This document shows positions 1 through 6,197 of a stretch of 18,585 nt of DNA, piece by piece (the first letter of the stretch is position 1; every line of letters starts with the position of its first letter). A program made the translations under genes and the position numbers. The DNA comes from an uncultured Halieaceae bacterium. Lineage in GTDB: Bacteria > Pseudomonadota > Gammaproteobacteria > Pseudomonadales > Halieaceae. Location of the stretch: contig CALINF010000158.1 in the NCBI GenBank assembly GCA_938045215.1, positions 1 through 18,585 on the forward strand, in the 5' to 3' direction. A model generated the notes under the pieces. It ran no database searches. It saw only the letters and a list, made by a program, of their open reading frames with translations, and was not told the origin of the DNA.

Positions 1-541
1 CCTCCGGGTAATCCAGATCCAGAACGGGCACGCCCTGATAGATGCCTACCGACACCGCCGCCACCATCTGGCGCAGAGGATCTTCCTGCAGCCTTTTTTC
101 TCGCTGCAGGTGGTTGAAGGCGTCAACAAGGGCAACGCACGCGCCTGTTATAGAGGCAGTACGGGTGCCTCCGTCGGCTTGAATAACGTCACAGTCGATA
201 GTAATCGTATTTTCACCCAGCTTTTCCATGTCGACTGCAGCGCGCAGAGAGCGACCAATCAAACGCTGAATTTCCACCGTTCGCCCGCCCTGCTTTCCCC
301 GGCTGGCCTCCCGGCCCATACGCGAGCCCGTGGAACGGGGCAGCATTCCATATTCAGCAGTAATCCAGCCACGACCCTGACCGCGCATGAATCGTGGTAC
401 GCCGGGTTCTACCGATGCCGTACAAATCACTCGAGTGCTGCCAAAGCTTACCAGCACCGAGCCTTCTGCATGACAGGTAAAATTGCGCTCAATGCTCACA
501 TCGCGTAACTGGTCTGGCTGACGTCCGCTGGGTCTGTCCAT
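1..541 (-). CDS. rph: Ribonuclease PH (partial, 3' end outside window)
   Basis: RNase PH is a phosphate-dependent 3'-5' exoribonuclease that trims the 3' ends of tRNA precursors and other RNAs; it works as a hexameric ring in the cytoplasm. Reading the minus strand from the ATG at 541 gives 180 uninterrupted residues that run off the window edge; family members have about 238, so roughly 60 C-terminal residues are missing, including the second half of the metal site. Visible hallmarks are the N-terminal RPSGR (residues 3-7), the GQGRGWITAEYGMLPRST block (54-71), KQGGRT (83-88) and the phosphate-binding ADGGTRTASITGA block (122-134) with R87 and R127. The start is supported by an AGGAGG ribosome site 7 bases upstream. 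It is divergent from yicC across 140 bases, a common arrangement in this class. Identification is secure; only the end is unseen. Confidence 0.96.
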   Translation of the reverse strand, partial: MDRPSGRQPDQLRDVSIERNFTCHAEGSVLVSFGSTRVICTASVEPGVPRFMRGQGRGWITAEYGMLPRSTGSRMGREASRGKQGGRTVEIQRLIGRSLRAAVDMEKLGENTITIDCDVIQADGGTRTASITGACVALVDAFNHLQREKRLQEDPLRQMVAAVSVGIYQGVPVLDLDYPE

Positions 542-548
542 GGTGGTT

Positions 549-554
549 CCTCCT
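549..554 (-). promoter_or_regulatory. Ribosome binding site of rph
   Basis: The minus strand reads AGGAGG, a perfect Shine-Dalgarno core, 7 bases before the ATG at 541. It fixes the rph start. Confidence 0.8.
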
Positions 555-567
555 CAAATCGGCGCAC

Positions 568-573
568 AGTATA
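568..573 (-). promoter_or_regulatory. Possible -10 element for rph
   Basis: The minus strand reads TATACT, five of six matches to the sigma-70 -10 consensus. It would give a leader of about 20 bases that includes the AGGAGG site. No convincing -35 hexamer sits at 16-18 bases, so this is a weak call made from one half-site and its position in the rph/yicC divergent region. Confidence 0.3.
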
Positions 574-681
574 CGGTACTTATGTATGGAAAAGGTCGAA
601 TTTACGGGTGCAACTGGGAGCCATGAAAGCAAGCTGATACACTCACAATCCTTTCCGGAAGACCCTGGAACGCAAGCCAAG

Positions 682-1548
682 ATGATCCAAAGCATGACCG
701 CCTTTGCCCGAGAGAGTGAACCGACCGATCAGGGCGTGGTAACGATTGAAGTGCGCACAGTTAATCATCGCTATCTCGACTGCACCTTTAAAATGCCCGA
801 TAGCATACGAACCTGTGAGCACGAATTGCGCGAGCTCGCAGGCAAGTCCCTCTCCAGAGGCAAGCTGGAATGTCAGGTTCGGGTTCAGCAGCAATCCAAT
901 CAGGGCGGCGAACTGCAGATAGATCAGACACAGCTGTCGCGCGTACTGGCGATGGCGGCCGATATTGCTGATAAAGTCGAGCATGTACAGGCGCTGAATC
1001 CACTGGAGGTAATCCAGTTCCCGGGCGTATGCCAGACACAATCTGTATCCGAAGACTTGCTGCCCCTGGCGGCAAAGTCTCTGTTCCCGCGCGTCCTGGA
1101 GTCATTGGTAAACAACCGCAGGCGCGAAGGCGAGAAGCTGGCGCAACTAATACTCGATCGAATTGAGAAAGTGGAGCAGGAAGTCGCGCTCACCCGACAG
1201 CGCCTGCCGCAATTGATGCAGGCGCAGCGCGAGCGGGTAGTTGGCAAGATCAACGAGCTCGACCTCGACATCGATCAGGGGCGGCTTGAACAGGAGCTCG
1301 TATTCATGGCACAAAAAGCCGATGTAGACGAGGAACTGGATCGCCTGGAAGCACACATCAGCGAGGTTCGCGAGGTGATCAAAAGAGGCGGCCCCTGCGG
1401 TCGTCGACTGGACTTCCTCATGCAGGAGCTCAATCGGGAAGCCAATACGCTATCATCAAAATCGACCAGCAGCGGCACAACTCAAAGTGCGGTTGAGCTC
1501 AAAGTGCTGATCGAGCAGATGCGCGAGCAGATTCAAAACATCGAATAG
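682..1548 (+). CDS. yicC: YicC/YloC-family endoribonuclease
   Basis: YicC is a cytoplasmic endoribonuclease family; in E. coli it has been tied to turnover of small RNAs such as RyhB. The protein is 288 residues, matching the usual 287 or so. The N-terminus MIQSMTAFARE and the following EVRTVNHRYLD (residues 20-30) are the family signature. The C-terminal DUF1732-type region has E/D-rich helices, then GRRLDFLMQELNREANTLSSK, the most conserved part of the family. I chose ATG 682 because the reading frame stays open upstream to 586 but homology begins exactly at MIQSMTA; the 32 upstream residues look non-coding. Only a weak GGAA lies upstream. The gene heads a unit with gmk, which begins 38 bases downstream, and is divergent from rph, whose product also processes RNA 3' ends. 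Confidence 0.93.
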   Translation: MIQSMTAFARESEPTDQGVVTIEVRTVNHRYLDCTFKMPDSIRTCEHELRELAGKSLSRGKLECQVRVQQQSNQGGELQIDQTQLSRVLAMAADIADKVEHVQALNPLEVIQFPGVCQTQSVSEDLLPLAAKSLFPRVLESLVNNRRREGEKLAQLILDRIEKVEQEVALTRQRLPQLMQAQRERVVGKINELDLDIDQGRLEQELVFMAQKADVDEELDRLEAHISEVREVIKRGGPCGRRLDFLMQELNREANTLSSKSTSSGTTQSAVELKVLIEQMREQIQNIE

Positions 1549-1586
1549 ACGGCTACGCGCCAGATCGAGGATTCAACCAACACACC

Positions 1587-2213
1587 ATGGATTCCAACTT
1601 ACATACCGGCACCCTGTTTACTGTTTCTGCCCCCAGCGGGGCAGGCAAGACCAGTCTGGTCACCGCTCTTGTAGAGCAAACATCCGCTATCTGCGTCTCT
1701 GTCTCCCACACCACACGTGGAATTCGCCCTGGAGAACACGATGGGGTGAATTACCACTTTACCGATGAGCGTGAGTTTGAAGCCATGCTCGAGCGCAATG
1801 AGTTTCTCGAGCACGCGCGTGTATTTGGTAACCTTTATGGAACCTCCCAGCTGTGGGTCCAGGAGCAGCTGAAGGCCGGCATTGACGTGATTCTTGAAAT
1901 CGATTGGCAGGGCGCATCCCAGGTCAAGCATCTACTCCCGGCCACCCGCTCCATCTTTATCTTTCCACCCTCAAGGGACACGCTGTTACAGCGGCTAACC
2001 GGGCGCGGCCAGGACGACCCCGAAATTATTGCGGGTCGCATGAGCAAAGCGGTGGAAGAAATGTCCCATTATGTGGCGGCAGACTACCTGCTGGTTAATG
2101 ACGACTTTGCCGTTGCACTGGCTGAGCTGGCCTCCATCGTGCACTGCCATCGGCTGCGAACAGCACGCCAGAGCGTCATACTCGAACCGCTGATCACTGA
2201 TCTGCTGAACTAG
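1587..2213 (+). CDS. gmk: Guanylate kinase
   Basis: Guanylate kinase uses ATP to convert GMP to GDP, an essential step that supplies GTP, dGTP and the substrates of (p)ppGpp synthesis. The 208-residue protein matches the normal bacterial length. The P-loop SAPSGAGKTS occupies residues 14-23 with K21 as the phosphate-binding lysine. The GMP-binding region follows: SVSHTTRGIRPGE, NYHF, then EHARVFGNLYGTS. IDWQGA and the lid segment LTGRGQDDPEIIAGRM come next, and the C-terminal VNDD motif is present. It lies 38 bases after yicC and is probably co-transcribed with it. Being just upstream of spoT groups GDP/GTP supply with the alarmone enzyme, an arrangement known in many gammaproteobacteria. No defect is seen. 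Confidence 0.97.
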   Translation: MDSNLHTGTLFTVSAPSGAGKTSLVTALVEQTSAICVSVSHTTRGIRPGEHDGVNYHFTDEREFEAMLERNEFLEHARVFGNLYGTSQLWVQEQLKAGIDVILEIDWQGASQVKHLLPATRSIFIFPPSRDTLLQRLTGRGQDDPEIIAGRMSKAVEEMSHYVAADYLLVNDDFAVALAELASIVHCHRLRTARQSVILEPLITDLLN

Positions 2214-2251
2214 GCCTGCATTATTCACAGTCAGCTAGATAGCATAACAAC

Positions 2252-2282
2252 TGGACTCCCATGGGCCTGATTAGGGTATAAT
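2252..2282 (+). promoter_or_regulatory. Putative sigma-70 promoter of rpoZ-spoT
   Basis: A perfect TATAAT lies at 2277-2282. A partial -35 (TGGACT, four of six matches to TTGACA) lies at 2252-2257 with a long 19-base spacer. Transcription would start near 2289-2291 and leave a leader of about 130 bases before rpoZ. The position in the only large gap of this strand supports a separate promoter for rpoZ-spoT. The poor spacer keeps confidence moderate. Confidence 0.45.
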
Positions 2283-2338
2283 TACCGGTTCTTCCGGGCA
2301 GCTGGTCTGTCTGGGCACGGGACGCTGTCAGCAAGCTG

Positions 2339-2355
2339 CAGTGCTCCACTGTTTT
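2339..2355 (+). terminator. Small hairpin plus T-run in the rpoZ leader
   Basis: CAGTG, a CTC loop and CACTG form a five-base-pair stem followed directly by TTTT. It could be a weak terminator for gmk read-through or part of an attenuator, since it lies downstream of the putative rpoZ promoter. The stem is short, so it may not terminate on its own. Confidence 0.22.
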
Positions 2356-2417
2356 ATCCGATGCGCCATCGACTCTTTAGGGCCGGAATGGTCATCCAGT
2401 ATGGGAAACAATGAAAC

Positions 2418-2678
2418 ATGGCACGTGTAACTGTTGAAGATTGTCTGGACAACGTCGCAAACCGCTTCGAACTGGTGATGGTTGCCAGCAAACGAGCCCG
2501 CCAGATGGCAACCGGTGGCAAAGAACCCCTGGTCCAGGAAGAGTCTGACAAGCCTACCGTAATCGCCCTGCGTGAAATCGCAGAAGGTCTGGTCAGCCCG
2601 GACATCCTGACTCGCGAAGATGAGATTGAGGCAGAGGAAGAACTGGCCGAAGTCATGGAGGCGCACGAGGCGCTCTGA
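2418..2678 (+). CDS. rpoZ: RNA polymerase omega subunit
   Basis: Omega helps fold and hold the beta' subunit in RNA polymerase and forms part of ppGpp binding site 1 on the enzyme. The 86-residue protein is close to the E. coli length (91). The N-terminal MARVTVEDCLDNVANRFELV, the block SKRARQMATGGKEPLV and the sequence DKPTVIALREIAEGL are near identical to the family. The C-terminal third is acidic, as expected, and slightly short. The start follows GGGAA about 11 bases upstream. spoT starts 34 bases after the stop, so the alarmone enzyme and a subunit that senses the alarmone are probably made from one transcript, as in E. coli. Confidence 0.97.
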   Translation: MARVTVEDCLDNVANRFELVMVASKRARQMATGGKEPLVQEESDKPTVIALREIAEGLVSPDILTREDEIEAEEELAEVMEAHEAL

Positions 2679-2712
2679 TCATCCGGGCGTCTCTGCGTAT
2701 CTACTTCCCGCC

Positions 2713-4830
2713 ATGCAGACCATAGACGCCCTCGACTCTACCCTACGCAGCTATCTGAACCCGGAGCAATCCAACCAGGTTCGTCGCGCTTACTTTTTTG
2801 CTGAACAGGCTCACTATGGCCAATTGCGCCGCAGTGGAGAGCCCTACGTCACACACCCGCTGGCCGTGGCTGGCATCCTTGCCGACATGCACATGGACCA
2901 TCAGAGCCTGATGGCTGCGATGCTGCATGATGTGATCGAAGACACTGGCATCGATAAATCGGCCATAGGCGGACAGTTTGGCGCCACCGTGGCCGAACTG
3001 GTCGACGGAGTGAGCAAGCTGACACAGATGGAGTTCGGCTCGCTGGAAGAAAAGCAGGCCGAAAACTTCCAGAAGATGGCATTGGCCATGGCTCGCGATA
3101 TCCGCGTGATACTGGTGAAGCTCGCTGACCGTCTGCACAACATGCGCACCCTGGGCGTTCTGCGTGCAGAGAAGGCCAGACGCATCGCTCGCGAAACACT
3201 TGATATCTATGCGCCTATCGCCATGCGGCTGGGCATGAATACAGTTCGCATGGAATTTGAAGACCTCGGTTTCAGCGCCTTATACCCGATGCGCGCTCGC
3301 AGAATAGATGCTGCGCGCCGCGCCGCGCGAGGCAACCGCAAGGAACTGGTCGACAAGATAAGGCACCAGATCGAAACCACGCTGGATCAGGAAGGTCACG
3401 ATGTTGAGGTGATCGGCCGCGAGAAGCACCTGTACAGCATCTACAAGAAAATGAAGTCCAAGCGGAAGTCCTTTTCCGAAATCATGGATCTCTATGCATT
3501 TCGAATAATCGTTGATTCAGTGGATACCTGCTATCGCGTGCTGGGTTGTATCCACAGCTTGTACAAACCGGTGCCTGGTGAATTCAAGGATTACATTGCG
3601 ATTCCCAAGGCCAACGGCTACCAGTCTCTGCACACCGTACTCATGGGCATGCACGGCGTACCAATAGAAATCCAGATCCGCACTCGGGAAATGGAAGAAA
3701 TGGCAAATAACGGTATTGCCGCACACTGGCTCTATAAATCAGACAGCCAGACGGCCAACGGTAGCCATGCAAGGGCGAGAGAATGGGTTCAGGGCCTGCT
3801 GGAGATGCAACAACGCGCAGGGAACTCGCTGGAGTTCATTGAGAGCGTCAAGATCGATCTGTTCCCGGATGAGATTTACATGTTTACACCCAAGGGTCGC
3901 ATTCTGGAGTTGCCGCGCGGCGCTACCGCTGTGGATTTTGCGTACGCTGTACACACCGACGTGGGCAATAGCTGCGTAGCCTGCAGGATCAACCGACGCC
4001 TGGCGCCGCTGTCGGAGCCGCTGCAAAGTGGGCAAACTGTTGAGATCCTCACAGCACCGGGAGCACGACCCAATCCGTCCTGGTTCAACTACGCAATCAC
4101 CGCCAAGGCGCGAACCAACATCCGCCACTTCCTGAAACACCAAACGCGCGAGGATTCAATCACTTTGGGGCGCCGCCTGCTCGATAAGAGTCTGATGGCG
4201 CTAGGTAGTAATCTCAGTGAGTTGCCGCAACAGAAGCTGGCTGACTACCTGCAGCAACACAGCTACGCCGAGCTGGATGACCTGCTGGAAGACGTGGCTC
4301 GCGGCAACAGGCTACCCAACATCACCAGTCAGCAATTACTGGAGAAAGTTGATCCCGAACACGATGCGAATGGGACCGGCAGCGGCCAGCCCGTTGCGAT
4401 TCGAGGTACGGAAGGCTTTATGGTGAGCTACGCCAAATGCTGCCATCCCATTCCCGGCGATCCGATACAGGGCTACCTGAGTTCCGAAAAAGGTGTCGTT
4501 GTGCACCGCGACAGATGCAAGAATCTGGGGGATATCAGCGATAACCCGGAGCGCCTGGTCGCGTTGCGCTGGGATGATCAGGTCGAGGGCGAATACAGTG
4601 CTGAGCTGCGCATCGAGGTGGAAAACCGCCGGGGAATGATTGCGGTTATCGCCACGCGCATCCACAGTATGGGCGTGAACATCGAAAAGATTTCAACCAA
4701 GGACAAAGACTACCAGTTCACCTATGTTGATCTGGAAATGCTGGTAGAGAATCGCAAGCATCTCGCCCATATCATGCGCAGGCTACGTTCCATTGAGTCG
4801 GTACGACGCGTTGTGCGCGTGAGCAATTAA
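2713..4830 (+). CDS. spoT: Bifunctional (p)ppGpp synthetase/hydrolase SpoT
   Basis: SpoT makes (p)ppGpp from GTP/GDP and ATP and hydrolyses it, controlling the stringent response. The protein has 705 residues (E. coli 702). Domains in order: HD hydrolase, with H48, H72-D73 and E76-D77; synthetase, with GREKHLYSIY at 235-244, D259 in IMDLYAFR and E319 in EIQIRT; TGS from about 384; a Cys-rich segment with C576-C577-H578 and C602; and a C-terminal ACT domain from about 627. D73, D259 and E319 fall at the same numbers as the E. coli residues known to be essential for hydrolase (D73) and synthetase (D259, E319) activity, so both activities should be intact. The frame is open upstream into rpoZ, but homology starts at ATG 2713. 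No clear ribosome site precedes it, which suggests coupling to rpoZ. ridA follows after 24 bases. Confidence 0.97.
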   Translation: MQTIDALDSTLRSYLNPEQSNQVRRAYFFAEQAHYGQLRRSGEPYVTHPLAVAGILADMHMDHQSLMAAMLHDVIEDTGIDKSAIGGQFGATVAELVDGVSKLTQMEFGSLEEKQAENFQKMALAMARDIRVILVKLADRLHNMRTLGVLRAEKARRIARETLDIYAPIAMRLGMNTVRMEFEDLGFSALYPMRARRIDAARRAARGNRKELVDKIRHQIETTLDQEGHDVEVIGREKHLYSIYKKMKSKRKSFSEIMDLYAFRIIVDSVDTCYRVLGCIHSLYKPVPGEFKDYIAIPKANGYQSLHTVLMGMHGVPIEIQIRTREMEEMANNGIAAHWLYKSDSQTANGSHARAREWVQGLLEMQQRAGNSLEFIESVKIDLFPDEIYMFTPKGRILELPRGATAVDFAYAVHTDVGNSCVACRINRRLAPLSEPLQSGQTVEILTAPGARPNPSWFNYAITAKARTNIRHFLKHQTREDSITLGRRLLDKSLMALGSNLSELPQQKLADYLQQHSYAELDDLLEDVARGNRLPNITSQQLLEKVDPEHDANGTGSGQPVAIRGTEGFMVSYAKCCHPIPGDPIQGYLSSEKGVVVHRDRCKNLGDISDNPERLVALRWDDQVEGEYSAELRIEVENRRGMIAVIATRIHSMGVNIEKISTKDKDYQFTYVDLEMLVENRKHLAHIMRRLRSIESVRRVVRVSN

Positions 4831-4842
4831 CAAGCCATAGCC

Positions 4843-4848
4843 AGGAGA
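4843..4848 (+). promoter_or_regulatory. Ribosome binding site selecting the GTG start of ridA
   Basis: AGGAGA lies 6 bases before GTG 4855. It supports the non-ATG start of ridA and sits in the 24-base gap after spoT. Confidence 0.75.
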
Positions 4849-4854
4849 CAAAAC

Positions 4855-5238
4855 GTGAGCAACCGCGCCGTTATTTCGACACCCGATGCCCCTGCGGCAA
4901 TTGGTCCCTACTCCCAGGCCGTCAAGGCTGGCAATACAGTGTGGCTGTCCGGACAGATTCCACTGGTTCCGGAAACGATGGAGATCGTGGAGGGCGGTAT
5001 CGTCGAGCAGGCACATCAAGTGTTTACTAATCTGGCTGCCGTTGCGGCAGCAGCGGGAGGCGATCTCAATAACGCGGTAAAGCTCAACATCTCGCTTACC
5101 GATCTGGGTGACTTCAATCAGGTCAACGAGATCATGACAGGGTTTCTATCGCAGCCCTACCCGGCCAGAGCCTGTGTGCAGGTCGCCGCCCTGCCTCGCG
5201 GTGTCGCTATCGAGGTAGAGGCTATCCTAGTCCTCTAG
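4855..5238 (+). CDS. ridA: RidA family enamine/imine deaminase
   Basis: RidA (YjgF/YER057c/UK114) speeds hydrolysis of reactive 2-aminoacrylate and related enamine/imine intermediates made by PLP enzymes, protecting other PLP enzymes from damage. The 127-residue protein has family length. Visible motifs are PAAIGPYSQAVKAG near the N-terminus, the LSGQIPL strand, and the C-terminal signature YPARACVQVAALPRGVAIEVEAI. This signature carries the conserved Arg that binds the substrate carboxylate and the conserved Glu near the end. Translation starts at GTG with a good ribosome site. The gene follows spoT closely, a linkage seen in Pseudomonas and others, and is likely the last gene of rpoZ-spoT-ridA. 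Its stop codon overlaps the stop of the convergent epimerase-like gene by 4 bases. Confidence 0.95.
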   Translation: MSNRAVISTPDAPAAIGPYSQAVKAGNTVWLSGQIPLVPETMEIVEGGIVEQAHQVFTNLAAVAAAAGGDLNNAVKLNISLTDLGDFNQVNEIMTGFLSQPYPARACVQVAALPRGVAIEVEAILVL

Positions 5239-5239
5239 G
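5226..5239. repeat. Inverted repeat at interlocked ridA/SDR stops
   Basis: CCTAG, four bases, then CTAGG form a perfect five-base inverted repeat. Its right arm contains both stop codons (TAG on plus at 5236-5238, TAG on minus at 5237-5235). It has no T-run, so a classical terminator is not indicated. Confidence 0.4.
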
Positions 5240-6095
5240 TCTGGCGGTCTGCCAATACCTGAGCATAGCCAGCCCGGTAGTCCGCAAATTCAAATTCAAA
5301 CCCGGTGGAAAGCAGCGCACCATTTCGACAACGCTTGTGGCCGGCGCTCATACGCTTGGCGGTAAAACGCAGCGAGTCCTGAGCCAGCCCCATCTGCATG
5401 GCCAGCCAATGTTCTACCTCGTACTGGGGTGCTGGCAGGCTATCCACGCCGTTATAACTGCGTGCCAGTTCAACACCCGCGTCTGCCAGACGCAGGCAAT
5501 GCACGATCGCTCGAGCAGCATCAATACGATGAATACGATTGCTGTAGCTTACTGGCGTGTCAGAGCACAGCTCACCGGTTGCGATTCGTTGCAGCAGGCG
5601 CCCCTGGGGGTTGCCGTAGATACCACCGAAGCGCAGTCGTACGCTGGGGAAGCTTGCTTCATCCAGCAGAGATTCTGCTCTGACAATGGCCTCTCCGCCG
5701 GGGTCGTCTTGCGTGAGTGCGCTGTTTTCATCTACCCAACCGCCCTCGCGCTCAGCATAGACACGCGTGCTGGATACAAACACGAGCTGGCGTACTGCGC
5801 AGGCCTCCAATGCCCGCAATAGCAATTGCGTGCTCTCGACAAACCCCCGCTCATATCCCTGTACATCTCGCTGCGTGGGTGTAAAGCTGGTTACGACATA
5901 GTCCGGGTTAATATCGGCAACAAAGTCCAGATCACCCGCACGGGTATAATCAGCGGCATAAGCTCGGAAACCTTCAGGCAGGCGGGCGGGGTTGCGCCGT
6001 ACGGCTGCCACATGAGCGTTCTGCGCCAGCAGCGATTGGCCCGCTCGCGCTCCAAGGTCGCCACAGCCAACAAACAGAACGGTTTTGCCCTTCAT
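5235..6095 (-). CDS. Atypical NAD(P)-dependent epimerase/SDR, YeeZ-like
   Basis: This is an atypical extended short-chain dehydrogenase/reductase of 286 residues, resembling E. coli YeeZ (274 residues), whose substrate is unknown. The Rossmann nucleotide-binding motif GCGDLG is at residues 10-15, followed by VAAVRRNP. SST at 108-110 and Y113 match the conserved strand of extended SDRs. Where a YxxxK catalytic pair should lie, the sequence is GGEAIVRAE (133-141): the Tyr is replaced by G133 and the Lys by I137, while the Glu four residues on is kept. Normal SDR catalysis is therefore doubtful, as in YeeZ itself. I chose ATG 6095 over the TTG just before it because AGGGAG lies 6 bases upstream. 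It is convergent with ridA and divergent from recG across about 100 bases. Confidence 0.8.
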   Translation of the reverse strand: MKGKTVLFVGCGDLGARAGQSLLAQNAHVAAVRRNPARLPEGFRAYAADYTRAGDLDFVADINPDYVVTSFTPTQRDVQGYERGFVESTQLLLRALEACAVRQLVFVSSTRVYAEREGGWVDENSALTQDDPGGEAIVRAESLLDEASFPSVRLRFGGIYGNPQGRLLQRIATGELCSDTPVSYSNRIHRIDAARAIVHCLRLADAGVELARSYNGVDSLPAPQYEVEHWLAMQMGLAQDSLRFTAKRMSAGHKRCRNGALLSTGFEFEFADYRAGYAQVLADRQT

Positions 6096-6101
6096 CAAAC
6101 A

Positions 6102-6107
6102 CTCCCT
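6102..6107 (-). promoter_or_regulatory. Ribosome binding site of the YeeZ-like SDR gene
   Basis: The minus strand reads AGGGAG 6 bases before ATG 6095. It decides between that ATG and an adjacent in-frame TTG at 6098. Confidence 0.6.
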
Positions 6108-6197
6108 TAATGGTTACACTGATTACCGCCTGCACTGTAGCCCAGAACCGCTCTTGCAGGTAATAACTGCGTCACTATTCCCTCGGGTCACAACACC

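Noticed and set aside
110..508. Plus-strand open frame of 132 codons
   Set aside because: It lies antisense to rph, whose minus-strand reading is clearly RNase PH; the plus-strand translation has no recognisable feature.
586..681. N-terminal extension of yicC from ATG 586
   Set aside because: Family homology begins exactly at ATG 682 and the extension looks like translated intergenic DNA between divergent genes.
2620..2712. Upstream extension of spoT overlapping rpoZ
   Set aside because: The extension is an out-of-frame reading of the rpoZ 3' end; ATG 2713 reproduces the SpoT N-terminus and its residue numbering.
5337..5822. Plus-strand open frame of 161 codons opposite the SDR gene
   Set aside because: The minus strand has the Rossmann motif and family-like sequence; the plus reading shows no motif and is a codon-bias shadow.
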